From an uncultured Clostridium sp. (GTDB taxonomy: Bacteria; Bacillota; Clostridia; Lachnospirales; Lachnospiraceae): a stretch of 64,000 nucleotides of DNA. A model generated the notes under the pieces. That model was not told where the DNA came from. It saw only the letters and a list, made by a program, of their open reading frames with translations, and made no database searches. Numbering within the stretch: the first letter of the stretch is position 1; every line of letters starts with the position of its first letter. The stretch lies in NCBI GenBank assembly GCA_900549235.1, contig URNT01000008.1, positions 1 through 64,000 of the forward strand, written 5' to 3'. Both the position numbers and the translations under genes were made by a program. Below are positions 7,198 to 16,154 of the stretch, in pieces.

Positions 7198-9200
7198 CGT
7201 ACATCTTCCTCCGGTTTGTATTTTCTTACTTCGATGGTATTGTCGTTCATGGTGGTAGCCTCTCCCAGATCCGACAGCCTTGGATGATGGAGGGCATTAA
7301 CAAGAAGGCCGCCGTTTCTGCGGGTATAAACCCCCACAGCCGCGGCGCTGCCCCGGCTGATGAGAGCGCTCAAGCGGGCAGTAAAGGGAACCTGGGCAAG
7401 GTCATTGAAGGCCAGGATTCGGTCTCCCTCACTGATCCCCCGCTCTGCGGCATCCTCCAGATTCAGAAGAAGGCTCTGCTCTCCATTTCTTCCGGCCAGG
7501 TCCTCCCTGTCTAAAAAGCTGGAATTGAGGGTATAGCAGGACGGAACCGATACCAGGCGCAGAGACTCCGTTCCTCCATGAGGGGGCAGCCAGCAGGGAA
7601 GGGGCGTTTTCAGTCCTTTATTTACGATCTGAATTTTTCCCGTTTCTGTTTTAAAATGACTGTGATCCTTAAAGCCTGCCTCCACCGTGCCTCCCTGGCG
7701 CAGCAGCTCCCACTGCTCCGGTGAAAGCCTTAAAAGTCCCTCACCGGGATGAGCAAGCAGCTCCTGGACCATTTCCTTCTCTGTACGCTTAAAATAAGCC
7801 TCCTCATAGCCCATAGCCTCTGCAAGAAGGCAGAAGGTGTCCCAGTTGCTCTTACACTCCCCTGGCGGCGGAATCACCCGGGGAGCATAGCCGAAAGTGC
7901 TGTAGCCGTAGGCCGTATAGCAGTCCTCCTGCTCCACTGAAAAGGCGGCAGGCAGGATGATGTCGGCATACCTGGCCGTATCTGTCATAAAACGCTCATG
8001 GACAACGGTAAAAAGCTCCTCTCTCTCAAGGCCTTCAAGGATCTCCCCTTGGCTGCATACGGTGGCAGCCGGGTTTCCTGCGTAGACATAAAGGCTTTTT
8101 ACCTCAGAAAGAGCCTGGCCCACCAGGTTGATATTGACCCGCCTGCCCTCTCTCTGCCGGAAGTCGGGCCGGGTAACCAGCGCCTGATCCACAAAGGGCG
8201 TGTCTCCGGGATTGCAGCCGCAGAAGCCGCCTCCGGGCCGTCCCCAGGCTCCTGTAAAGGCGGAAAGAATGGTGATCAGCCGTACATTCATGCCGCCGTT
8301 GCCATACCGGGAGGGGCCGCTGCCAAGAAGGATGGCCGGCGCCTTTGTACTGCCGAAGGCTCTTGCCAGGAAGCGGATCCGGTCAGCGGAAAGTCCTGTG
8401 ATCTCTTGGGCCCATCCGGGGGTACAGCCTTTCAGATATTCCTTAAACTCCTGATAGCCCTCTGTCCGGCTCTCCAGAAAGGCCTGGTCAGAACGCCCCT
8501 CCTCCTCCAGCACCTGCATCATGGCAAGAGCCAGGGCGCCGTCGGTTCCCGGGCGGATCAGAAATACCTCATCACAGTAGGGGGCCATATCTTCTGCACA
8601 GACCTCGATAAGATACACCCGTCTCCCCTTCCGGCGCGCCTCTGCCAGAATGGGCATGGTCTGGATCCGGGTGGCTTTTACATCGCTTCCCCACACAAAG
8701 ATGGCGGTGCTGTCAGAAAGCTCCCTGGGGTCCAGGCAGCCGGTGCCTCCCATCACCGAGGTATAGCCGGCTGTTTTGGCGGTAGAGCAGAGTGTTTTTA
8801 CCAGAGAACAGGCTCCCATACGGTTAAAAAATGCGTCCCCGCACTTTCTCTGAATCAGGCTCATCACCCCGGAATAGTATACCGGCAGGATGGCGTCCCC
8901 GCCCTCCTTCTGAAGGATCTCCTTCCAGCGGCCGGTGATCTCCCTTACAGCTTCCTCCCAGGTAATGGGGGTAAATGCTCCCTCTCCCTTTTTTCCGGTG
9001 CGCCTTAAGGGAGTAAGGATGCGCTCCGGGCTGTGGATAGAAGCCTCATAATCCTGCATTTTCCGGCAGATCAGCCCCTTACAGGCCGGATGGGAGGGAT
9101 CCCCCTTGATCTCCAGGATCCGGGTTCCGTCTGTGCAGGCCAGAAGTCCGCAGGTGGTGGGGCAGTCATAGGGGCATATGGTCTTTTGTATATAGTCCAT
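7194..9200 (-). CDS. Molybdopterin-dependent oxidoreductase with one 4Fe-4S site
   Basis: A 668-residue protein of the DMSO-reductase superfamily. The N-terminal cluster-binding cysteines C9, C13, C17 and C45 fit the C-x3-C-x3-C-x27-C pattern. The catalytic domain (about 55-520) contains GSDVKATRIQTMPILAEARR and the LLGSGPSRYGNGG segment. The C-terminal domain (about 545-660) is the usual molydopterin dinucleotide-binding barrel. There is no twin-arginine signal, so it is cytoplasmic. Related clostridial proteins are annotated only as molybdopterin oxidoreductases; the substrate is unknown. It shares an ATGA overlap with the following Gfo/Idh/MocA gene, suggesting that the two act on one pathway. 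A hairpin separates it from ddh. Confidence 0.88.
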   Translation of the reverse strand: MDYIQKTICPYDCPTTCGLLACTDGTRILEIKGDPSHPACKGLICRKMQDYEASIHSPERILTPLRRTGKKGEGAFTPITWEEAVREITGRWKEILQKEGGDAILPVYYSGVMSLIQRKCGDAFFNRMGACSLVKTLCSTAKTAGYTSVMGGTGCLDPRELSDSTAIFVWGSDVKATRIQTMPILAEARRKGRRVYLIEVCAEDMAPYCDEVFLIRPGTDGALALAMMQVLEEEGRSDQAFLESRTEGYQEFKEYLKGCTPGWAQEITGLSADRIRFLARAFGSTKAPAILLGSGPSRYGNGGMNVRLITILSAFTGAWGRPGGGFCGCNPGDTPFVDQALVTRPDFRQREGRRVNINLVGQALSEVKSLYVYAGNPAATVCSQGEILEGLEREELFTVVHERFMTDTARYADIILPAAFSVEQEDCYTAYGYSTFGYAPRVIPPPGECKSNWDTFCLLAEAMGYEEAYFKRTEKEMVQELLAHPGEGLLRLSPEQWELLRQGGTVEAGFKDHSHFKTETGKIQIVNKGLKTPLPCWLPPHGGTESLRLVSVPSCYTLNSSFLDREDLAGRNGEQSLLLNLEDAAERGISEGDRILAFNDLAQVPFTARLSALISRGSAAAVGVYTRRNGGLLVNALHHPRLSDLGEATTMNDNTIEVRKYKPEEDVR

Positions 9201-9214
9201 GTCAGTCTCCTTTA

Positions 9215-9249
9215 CGAAGAAACGCAGCTTCCTTTCATGGAGCTGCGTT
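9215..9249 (-). terminator. Hairpin between ddh and the molybdopterin oxidoreductase gene
   Basis: A 9-bp stem AACGCAGCT (9221-9229) / 9241-9249 has an 11-base loop. On the minus strand the tail is only TTCTTCG, so termination may be partial and allow read-through into 9200. Confidence 0.5.
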
Positions 9250-9258
9250 CTCTCTTTC

Positions 9259-10245
9259 TTACAGCAGGTGCTTTCTCAGTTCTGCTCCCTCTGCCGGGCT
9301 AAGGTAAGCCGGCGCAATGTCAAATACAGTCTTGCAGCCCTTCTGACCTTCCTGGCTCAGGCGGTAGGCGGCCCTTGCGTAGGCAGCCAGTACAGAGGAG
9401 GTAAACTCAGGGTTGGAATCCAGCTTTAAGCTGTATTCAATCACATGCTTATTCTCGTCCTCCCAGCCGGTGCTTCCGGTGCGGATCACAAAACCGCCGT
9501 GAGGGATGCCGCTGTGGTCTCTTTTAAGCTCCTCTTCACTGATAAAATGCACGGTCGTATCATAATCAGCAAAGTAGTTCGGCATAGTTACGATGGCTTC
9601 CTCGATCTTCTTTAAATCAGCACCCTCCTCTGCCACTACAAAGCACTCTCTCGTATGCTTCTGTCTGGTGGTAAGTTCCGGATTGCTGCCGCTCCTTACG
9701 GCCTCTAAGGCGTTTTCAACCGGGATGGTATACTGCCTTGCGTCCTTTACGCCCTCGATCCGGCGGATGGCGTCTGAATGGCCCTGGCTGACACCCTTGC
9801 CCCAGAAGGTATAATCCTTTCCTCCCGGCAGGATGGCACCTGCATAAAGGCGGTTTAAGGAGAACATACCCGGATCCCAGCCTACGGAAATAATTCCCAC
9901 ATGGCCGCTTTCTTCTGCTGCCTCATCTACTGCCTGAAAATGCTCCGGGATCCTGGCGTGGGTATCAAAGCTGTCCACCACGTTAAAATATTTTGCCATC
10001 TCAGGGGTCTGCTGAGGGAGATCTGTGGCGCTTCCGCCGCAGAGGATCAGCACGTCGATCTCATCCTTCATCGAAGGAGCTTCCGATACAGAGCACACTC
10101 TGGCGCCCTCAGTCAGCACCTTAAGGCTCTTTGGGTCACGCCTTGTAAATACAGCTGCAAGCTCCATATCCGGGTTATGCTTAATAGCGCATTCTACGCC
10201 TCTTCCAAGATTTCCATAGCCTAAAATTCCAATTCTGATGGTCAT
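9259..10245 (-). CDS. ddh: meso-Diaminopimelate D-dehydrogenase
   Basis: A 328-residue NADPH-dependent enzyme that aminates tetrahydrodipicolinate directly to meso-diaminopimelate, the one-step branch of lysine and peptidoglycan synthesis. The start MTIRIGILGYGNLGRGVE holds the Rossmann GxGxxG motif. LCGGSATDLPQQTPEMAKYF, SVGWDPGMFSLNRLYA and a HGGFVIRTG block are characteristic. I start at 10245 because GGAAAGGAAG precedes it; 30 more in-frame codons upstream would overlap the promoter elements and are unlikely to be coding. It has its own strong promoter at 10307-10335. Confidence 0.95.
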   Translation of the reverse strand: MTIRIGILGYGNLGRGVECAIKHNPDMELAAVFTRRDPKSLKVLTEGARVCSVSEAPSMKDEIDVLILCGGSATDLPQQTPEMAKYFNVVDSFDTHARIPEHFQAVDEAAEESGHVGIISVGWDPGMFSLNRLYAGAILPGGKDYTFWGKGVSQGHSDAIRRIEGVKDARQYTIPVENALEAVRSGSNPELTTRQKHTRECFVVAEEGADLKKIEEAIVTMPNYFADYDTTVHFISEEELKRDHSGIPHGGFVIRTGSTGWEDENKHVIEYSLKLDSNPEFTSSVLAAYARAAYRLSQEGQKGCKTVFDIAPAYLSPAEGAELRKHLL

Positions 10246-10306
10246 ATTCCAACTTCCTTTCCTTTTGCTTTTGTGATCCGGTCTAGTCCGTTCCAAATCA
10301 GCTACA

Positions 10307-10335
10307 ATTATACTATAGAGCCGCTGATGGTGCAA
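10307..10335 (-). promoter_or_regulatory. Sigma-A type promoter of ddh
   Basis: TTGCAC (10335-10330), a 17-base spacer and a perfect TATAAT (10312-10307) on the minus strand, about 62 bases before the ddh start. It begins four bases after the end of the gene at 10339. Confidence 0.8.
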
Positions 10336-10338
10336 ATC

Positions 10339-11001
10339 TTATTTTTCAAAAACAGACACAAAGCGAAACCGCTTATCCAGCCACTCTCCTGTAAGGCCGA
10401 TGGCCTTTCCCAGAGTAAAGGCAGCCAGTACAGTGCCCACTCCCAGTCCCCGCACCTCTCCCAGGCATAAAAAGGTCATAAGAGCCGTTAAAAACAGGCA
10501 GATCACATCAAAGGAGATCTTTACCCTGGAATAGGGCGCCCGCAAAATATCCGTCAGCTCTCTGGGGAACAGATCTGTAGGGATAATGGGCATCCTGCAC
10601 CGGTTGGACAGGGCGATCCCCAGGCTCAGGGCACCATAGCTTAAGAGAAAATACAGCACCCGCAGAGGGATGGTGCAGGGCAGCAGACTGACCCAGGCCT
10701 CTTGAATATCGATAAACACTCCAAAGAGAAAGCCAACCACAAAGCTTAACAGATACCGGGGTATAAACCGCTTTCTCAGCACAAACAGACTGCAGACCAG
10801 AAGTCCCTGGAACAGATAGGTCCAGGTTCCAAGGCTCAGCACCGGAAATACCTGGTTAAAAGCGTAGGGGACGCTTGACACAGCCGATATGCCGGAGCCG
10901 GAATAAAGCATCAGCACAACGCCGAGGCTGTTGATAAAGATAACGAGAAGGAGCGCCAGCTCTCCTCTCATGGTACGGGGATCATTTTCCATGATTTTCA
11001 T
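10339..11001 (-). CDS. YczE/YyaS-like membrane protein (DUF6198 type)
   Basis: A 220-residue integral membrane protein with about five hydrophobic segments, resembling the YczE/YyaS/YitT-like group of unknown function. The blocks GSGISAVSSVPYAFNQVFP and PIIPTDLFPRELTDI are typical. A second ATG three codons in (10992) is better spaced from AAAAGGAAG and may be the true start. It is followed after a short gap by ddh, but ddh has its own promoter. No transport substrate can be predicted. Confidence 0.75.
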   Translation of the reverse strand: MKIMENDPRTMRGELALLLVIFINSLGVVLMLYSGSGISAVSSVPYAFNQVFPVLSLGTWTYLFQGLLVCSLFVLRKRFIPRYLLSFVVGFLFGVFIDIQEAWVSLLPCTIPLRVLYFLLSYGALSLGIALSNRCRMPIIPTDLFPRELTDILRAPYSRVKISFDVICLFLTALMTFLCLGEVRGLGVGTVLAAFTLGKAIGLTGEWLDKRFRFVSVFEK

Positions 11002-11092
11002 CTTCCTTTTCCTGTGTATTGACGGTCCGGACAGAAATCCGGAACGCTGTATAACAGTATATACCCATCAGGAAGAATCTGTAAATCATTCT

Positions 11093-12232
11093 TTAAGGAT
11101 TTTTTCTCAAAGAAAACATCTCCCTCATCATAAGCCAGCCGGGACGGAAAAAGCGCATCAGCTGCCAGAACCCCGCTCCTGTCAGGCCGTACTCAAGAAT
11201 CAGATCATATTTGGCCTTCAGGCTCCGCACATCCTCAAACCATACCTCATGGCGGATGCCGTACTGCCAGTAGTAAAAATAGGGTGACTGGGCCTGTTCG
11301 TCAAACTGGATCTCTGCTCCGTAAAAAATGGCAAGCTGCACCGCCTCATGAAGACCCAGGGTCCTTGCCCTTGTCACTCCCCGCTCATAAGGAAGGGGCC
11401 AGTCATAGCCATAGTTTGGAATCCCCAGGCTGATCTTCTCCCTGGGAATAGCGCTGACGGCGTAATCCACCACCCGCCGGACCATATGGATAGGAGCCAC
11501 AGCCATAGGCGGCCCCTGGGAATAACCCCATTCATAGGTCATCAGCATAACCCGGTTGACAGCTGCCCCCAGAAGGCTGTAGTCAATCCCCTCATAAAGG
11601 ACGCCCCTCTGGTCCGCCGAGGTTTTCGGCGCCAGGGCAGCACTGACCTGGTAGCCGAAGGTATTCAGCACCCGGGTCATCCGGGCCGCAAAGGCCGCCA
11701 GAGGCTCCCTGTCCTCTGCCCGGACATACTCAAAATCAATATCCACACCCGTAAATCCCCGCTCCAGAAGAAGGCTCCCCACCTCCCAGATCAGCCGCTC
11801 CTGGGCCTCCTCACTCTGAAGAAGGATTGTTACCAGATTGCTGTTGAACCTTCCGTCTGCTCCCAGAGGCGTCAGGGTCATCACCGGCCCCACACCTGCA
11901 TTGACAGCCTCCTGTATCAGCCGGCTGTCATCACTTGCCGGGTAGACCAGGTTCCCTTCCCCTGTAAAGCCATAGGAAAACACATAAATGTCCGTAAGAA
12001 AAGGAAGCACCGCCTCCAGCGGCTCTGCCCCAATAAAGGGATAAGCATAGCCAAAGGAATAAAGCTCCCTTCTGTCTGCCTCAGGAGCCCCGCTTATATA
12101 AAGAGCCTGGCCCACTGCCAGGCGGTAAGGGGGCTCCAGCTCATTTTCCCATAAAAGCTGCTCCACACCGATTCCAAGAGAGGCAGCAATGGAATCCACC
12201 GTGTCTCCCTGTTTTACTACATATATCTCCAT
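11093..12232 (-). CDS. LysM-GH18 spore-type N-acetylglucosaminidase (SleL/YaaH-like)
   Basis: A 379-residue enzyme with one N-terminal LysM domain (2-47, starting IYVVKQGDTVDSIA) and a glycosyl hydrolase family 18 barrel (about 55-370). The catalytic DxDxE motif is D164, D166 and E168 in GFTGVDIDFEYV. This layout matches SleL/YaaH proteins that cut spore cortex peptidoglycan during germination; Bacillus homologues usually have two LysM repeats, here only one is visible. There is no signal peptide, as is usual for proteins assembled onto the spore coat from the mother cell. GGGAGG precedes the start. It is transcribed away from TRAP transporter 1 and is separated from it by a terminator. Confidence 0.85.
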   Translation of the reverse strand: MEIYVVKQGDTVDSIAASLGIGVEQLLWENELEPPYRLAVGQALYISGAPEADRRELYSFGYAYPFIGAEPLEAVLPFLTDIYVFSYGFTGEGNLVYPASDDSRLIQEAVNAGVGPVMTLTPLGADGRFNSNLVTILLQSEEAQERLIWEVGSLLLERGFTGVDIDFEYVRAEDREPLAAFAARMTRVLNTFGYQVSAALAPKTSADQRGVLYEGIDYSLLGAAVNRVMLMTYEWGYSQGPPMAVAPIHMVRRVVDYAVSAIPREKISLGIPNYGYDWPLPYERGVTRARTLGLHEAVQLAIFYGAEIQFDEQAQSPYFYYWQYGIRHEVWFEDVRSLKAKYDLILEYGLTGAGFWQLMRFFRPGWLMMREMFSLRKNP

Positions 12233-12301
12233 CCATACCTCCCAGATACCTGCAGGATACTTGTTATGTATATGCGGGGGTGGGCGGAAGTATTTGCGCA
12301 G

Positions 12302-12355
12302 AAAAACGAAAAGACCCTTCCTCAGAGTCGAAACGCTCCAAAGAAAGGTCTTTTT
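12302..12355 (-). terminator. Terminator after TRAP transporter 1
   Basis: AAAAGACC-type arms (12309-12317 and 12348-12355) enclose a 30-base loop. On the minus strand they are followed by CGTTTTTC. It lies directly after the dctM-type stop codon at 12359. Confidence 0.7.
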
Positions 12356-12358
12356 ATT

Positions 12359-13666
12359 TTACACATACCCCAACAGCCCAGGCAGCCACAGCGACAGCGC
12401 CGGAATGTAGGACACCAGCATCAGTACAATAAAGATGGCTCCAAAGTAGTAAACCAGCGGCCGGATCACCTGCTCGATCTTGGTTTTTCCTACCTTTACA
12501 CCTACGAAAAGGGTGGTTCCCACCGGCGGCGTGATGGTACCGATACACAGGTTAAAGATCATCATGATACCGAAATGGATGGTGTTCATCCCCAGTGCCT
12601 GGCAGATGGGCAGGAAGATGGGGGTGAAGATCAGGCAGGCCGGTGTCATATCCATAAAAGTTCCTACGATCAAAAGCAGGATGTTGATGATAAACAGGAT
12701 TACATACCGGTTATCGCTGATGCCAAGCATGGCTTCGCTAACCGCTGTGGGGATTCCGGTAAATGCCATAACCCAGCTCATAATACTGGACACGCCGATC
12801 AGGAAAATGATGATACCGGTCATTTCCGCGCTGTCCAGAAAGATCTTCGGAAGCTCGCTTATCTTAATGGACTTGTAAAAGAACACAGACAATACCATGC
12901 TGTACACAACCGCTACCACACTTCCCTCTGTAGCCGTAAAAATACCGGAAATAATACCGCCAATTACCACTACGATCATAAACAGACAAGGAATCGCCTG
13001 AAGAAATACCTTTACCTTCTCAGATGAGGTATATTTCTTCGTGCTCCGATAGCCCTTTTTCTTTGCAAAAATGTAAATTACCACCATACAGGCCAGGCCC
13101 CACAGGATACCAGGGATATAACCTGCCATAAACAGAGCTGCAACAGAGGTACCGCCGCTGACCAGGGAAAAAGTAATCATAACGTTGCTTGGAGGGATCA
13201 GAAGTCCTGTGGGCGCCGTAGCGATATTGGCTGCCGCGGAGAAATCCCTGTCATAGCCTTCCTCCTCCTCGATGGGGCCGATGATGGAACCCATGGCGGA
13301 AGCTGCCGCTGTACCGGAACCGGAAATGGCGCCGAACAGCATATTTGCCACCGCGTTGGTGTGCGCCAGCGCTCCTGGGATATTCCCTGTAAAGAGCTTG
13401 GCGAAATTGATCAGACGGATGGCAATGCCGCCCTTATTCATCAGATTTCCTGCCAGAATGAAAAACGGAATGGCAAGAAGGCTGAATACGGAAATTCCCG
13501 AAAAGATCCTCTGGGCTCCTGTCAGCACAGACGCGCCCATATTCAGCACCGGTAAAATGGCGCAGATGGATGAAACAGCCAGCGCAATGGCGATAGGCAC
13601 GCCCACGATCAGCATCACAGCCAGCAATATAAATATGATCAGTCCACAAAATACAGCTATTGTCAT
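12359..13666 (-). CDS. TRAP transporter 1, large permease (DctM family)
   Basis: A 435-residue protein with about twelve membrane segments that matches DctM large permeases. It forms the Na+-coupled translocation channel for an organic acid bound by the partner DctP protein. Typical blocks are FSGISVFSLLAIPFFILAGN, MFGAISGSGTAAASAMGSI and PPSNVMITFSLVSGG. Its start overlaps the end of the small permease gene by four bases, the usual coupled arrangement. The substrate is not predictable and no catabolic gene is adjacent. The homologue in TRAP transporter 2 (27160-28464) is clearly related. Confidence 0.93.
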   Translation of the reverse strand: MTIAVFCGLIIFILLAVMLIVGVPIAIALAVSSICAILPVLNMGASVLTGAQRIFSGISVFSLLAIPFFILAGNLMNKGGIAIRLINFAKLFTGNIPGALAHTNAVANMLFGAISGSGTAAASAMGSIIGPIEEEEGYDRDFSAAANIATAPTGLLIPPSNVMITFSLVSGGTSVAALFMAGYIPGILWGLACMVVIYIFAKKKGYRSTKKYTSSEKVKVFLQAIPCLFMIVVVIGGIISGIFTATEGSVVAVVYSMVLSVFFYKSIKISELPKIFLDSAEMTGIIIFLIGVSSIMSWVMAFTGIPTAVSEAMLGISDNRYVILFIINILLLIVGTFMDMTPACLIFTPIFLPICQALGMNTIHFGIMMIFNLCIGTITPPVGTTLFVGVKVGKTKIEQVIRPLVYYFGAIFIVLMLVSYIPALSLWLPGLLGYV

Positions 13667-14166
13667 ATCTTCGCCTCCCCTGGTTCCTTAAAATCTCTGT
13701 GAAGCATATCAATGGCATTCATAACAGAAAACACCATGATCAGCACTCCGGTAATGGGCACGATAATGTAGATCCATCCCATAGATACCCGCAGGGAAGC
13801 TGTGATCTGGATCATGGTCAGCTTTGTGATGGAAATGCCTCCATAAACCATAACAACCGCCGCAAACAGGAAGGTAAGTACGTCGATGGCTACCTCCAGC
13901 CATTTTCTTGCAGGACCGGTCAGTTTATCCGCCATAAACCCCATACGCATATGGTCTCTCTTTCCAAATACATAGGCAGAGGCCAGCAGGGACATCCAGG
14001 TAAAGGAGTAGGTAAGCAGCTCCTCGGATACGGTACTTGGACGGTTAAAGAAATAACGTGTGATGATCTGGTAGGAGCCTACCAGGGTCATAAGGATAAA
14101 GAGGGCAATGATCACCAGTCCCAGAGCCTTCATGATCCCGTTTCTCAGCTTGTGCATTGCTTCCAT
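13663..14166 (-). CDS. TRAP transporter 1, small permease (DctQ family)
   Basis: A 167-residue protein with four hydrophobic segments and the DctQ signature around GKRDHMRMGF. It stabilises the large permease in the membrane. It lies between the dctP-type gene (two-base gap) and the dctM-type gene (four-base overlap), completing a canonical PQM operon read on the minus strand. Confidence 0.9.
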   Translation of the reverse strand: MEAMHKLRNGIMKALGLVIIALFILMTLVGSYQIITRYFFNRPSTVSEELLTYSFTWMSLLASAYVFGKRDHMRMGFMADKLTGPARKWLEVAIDVLTFLFAAVVMVYGGISITKLTMIQITASLRVSMGWIYIIVPITGVLIMVFSVMNAIDMLHRDFKEPGEAKI

Positions 14167-14168
14167 CC

Positions 14169-15206
14169 TTATTCACCTCCCTTTCCGGCATCCTTAGCCG
14201 CCTCATTTACTTCCTGAATATGAGCATAAAAATCAGCGATTTTAGGATTACTCTTCAACATCTGCTCATGGAGGGGAAGAACCTTTTCCTTAAATGCTTC
14301 CACGTCCACATCAATAAACTCCACGCCCATTTCCTCTGTGGCAATGCGCTTGGCCTCCTCAATGCTCTTGTCCCATTCTTCCATCTCCACCTCTGTGGAA
14401 ACAGCCGCAGCTTCCTTAAACACCTGGTACTCCTCATCGCTTAAGCCCTCCAGGAATTTTAAGTTTGCCACCAGCATATCCGGCACCATCTGGTGCTTGT
14501 TATAGGTATAATATTTTGCTACTTCGCCATGTTTATTGTTGGTAAGTGCCAGCTCATTGTTCTCCGCTCCGTCGATAACACCCTGCTGAATAGCTGTATA
14601 AACCTCGCCAAAGCCCATGGGAGCCGCTGCCGCGCCAAAGGCATTTACCATAGATACGCTGGCCGGGCTCTGCTGTACGCGGATCTTCTTTCCAACCAGG
14701 TCATCAGGGGTGTTGATCGGGGTTTTCGCGTAGAAATTACGGGTGCCTGCATTGTACCAGGTTACTACGCGGAAGCCTGCTTCATCGGTGGACTGATAAA
14801 TATTTTCCATATATTCCGTATCAGACATGATAGATTTATAAATATCCTCGGAATCAAAAAGATAAGGCATGCTGAAAATCTCATATACTCCCGCAAAGGT
14901 CTCCAGGTTTGCCGTTCCTGCCACCACAAAATCGATAGCCCCTGTCTGAGTCAGCTCGATGGCCTTCTGAGCCGATCCAAGAATCTCATTTGGGAAGATC
15001 TCTACCTCATATTTGTCTCCCAGCCTCTCCTCCACATAATCCTTAAAGGCCAGAAGCCCCAGGTGCTCCGGATGAGTCTCTGACTGGGCATGTGAAACAC
15101 GGATGATCCGCTTTCCGGTGGCCACGGAGCTGCAGCCTGAAAGGGCAGCCATCATGGCAGCCGCTGCGGTAAGGACCATCAGCTTCTTGATTGTTCCTTT
15201 CACCAT
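14169..15206 (-). CDS. TRAP transporter 1, solute-binding lipoprotein (DctP family)
   Basis: A 345-residue extracytoplasmic solute receptor. The N-terminus is a lipoprotein signal ending in the lipobox LSGC, with the cysteine near residue 25. Family blocks include VSHAQSETHPEHLGLLAFKD and the carboxylate-binding region GKKIRVQQSPASVSMVNAFG with its conserved arginine. YTAIQQGVIDGAENNE is also typical. It is the first gene of the operon, so the promoter should lie in 15207-15300. The ligand is probably a carboxylate such as a sugar acid or dicarboxylate, which cannot be specified further. Confidence 0.93.
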   Translation of the reverse strand: MVKGTIKKLMVLTAAAAMMAALSGCSSVATGKRIIRVSHAQSETHPEHLGLLAFKDYVEERLGDKYEVEIFPNEILGSAQKAIELTQTGAIDFVVAGTANLETFAGVYEIFSMPYLFDSEDIYKSIMSDTEYMENIYQSTDEAGFRVVTWYNAGTRNFYAKTPINTPDDLVGKKIRVQQSPASVSMVNAFGAAAAPMGFGEVYTAIQQGVIDGAENNELALTNNKHGEVAKYYTYNKHQMVPDMLVANLKFLEGLSDEEYQVFKEAAAVSTEVEMEEWDKSIEEAKRIATEEMGVEFIDVDVEAFKEKVLPLHEQMLKSNPKIADFYAHIQEVNEAAKDAGKGGE

Positions 15207-15249
15207 TTCTATCCCTCGCTTACTTTTTCATTTCGTTCCTGCAGGTTTT

Positions 15250-15279
15250 TTAACGGTTTTATTATAAAGGAAACGTTAA
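15250..15279 (-). promoter_or_regulatory. Inverted TTAACG repeat around the -10 of TRAP operon 1
   Basis: TTAACG (15250-15255) and CGTTAA (15274-15279) form a dyad with an 18-base gap that contains TATAAT on the minus strand. A third TTAACG lies at 15341-15346. Position and symmetry suggest a repressor site; the regulator is unknown. Confidence 0.4.
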
Positions 15280-15425
15280 GAAATATCTCTGGATAAATTT
15301 GAGGTCTGAAAGTAGTTTTTTGTCTATTTCCTCCGGTTTTTTAACGCCATCTTAACAGGGATTGCATTTTAAACCATCTTGTGTTAATGTTTTGTATGTA
15401 AAAATCCGCGAAAGGAGGTATCTTT

Positions 15426-16124
15426 ATGCCAATCGGCGTTATCATCAACATGACTGCCGTCCTTTTCGGGGGCATCATCGGTGTATTTGCAGGAGCCAGA
15501 ATCCCCCGGCGCATCTCAGATTCCCTCACAGGTGTCTTTGGCCTGTCAGCCATTACCATGGGGATCTTCCTGATCGTACAGCTTTCCAACCTGTCAGCTG
15601 TGGTCATGGCCATCATCCTGGGTACCCTCATAGGAGAATGTATCAACCTGGAGCACCGTCTGGCCGCAGGAGTCAGGGGCATCGCCCGCCGTCTTCCCGG
15701 TTCTGCCCTTTCCGACGAGCAGCTGGACAATGTGATCAGTATGATCATCCTCTTCTGCTTCAGCGGCACCGGACTGTTCGGCGCCATGAATTCCGGCATC
15801 TCCGGCGACCATTCCATCCTGATTGCAAAGGCAGTGATGGACTTTTTTACCGCCATTATCTTCGGCGCCACCAGCGGCTTTCTCATCGGGGCCATTGCCC
15901 TTCCCCAGGTGTGCATCGGCACCCTTTTGTTCTTTCTTGGAAGTGTCCTGATCCCCCTTTTAAGCCCGGAGATGGTCAATGACTTTAAAGCCACCGGCGG
16001 TATCATCACTTTGGCCGTAGGGCTTAAGATCTCAAAGCTGCGCCATTATCAGGTCATCAATATGGTGCCTGCGCTGATCCTTGTATTCTTTGTTACAAGG
16101 CTCTGGATGGCCCTTCCCTTCTGA
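15426..16124 (+). CDS. DUF554 membrane protein
   Basis: A 232-residue protein with six to seven hydrophobic segments. It matches the DUF554 (YdfK-like) family by its start, MPIGVIINMTAVLFGGIIG, and by the blocks ILGTLIGECINLEHRL and CFSGTGLFGAMNSGISGDHS. The function is unknown; the Gly-rich helices suggest a channel or transporter. The ribosome site GAAAGGAGG is strong. It is followed after 30 bases by the RelA/SpoT-domain gene, which has its own AAAGGAGG site, so the two probably form an operon. Confidence 0.85.
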   Translation: MPIGVIINMTAVLFGGIIGVFAGARIPRRISDSLTGVFGLSAITMGIFLIVQLSNLSAVVMAIILGTLIGECINLEHRLAAGVRGIARRLPGSALSDEQLDNVISMIILFCFSGTGLFGAMNSGISGDHSILIAKAVMDFFTAIIFGATSGFLIGAIALPQVCIGTLLFFLGSVLIPLLSPEMVNDFKATGGIITLAVGLKISKLRHYQVINMVPALILVFFVTRLWMALPF

Positions 16125-16154
16125 TCCCCGGCACACCCTTAAAGGAGGTAACTC

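Noticed and set aside
14255..14437. Arginine-rich shadow frames inside long genes, such as in the dctP-type gene
   Set aside because: They lie fully inside a well-supported gene in another frame, without own ribosome sites.
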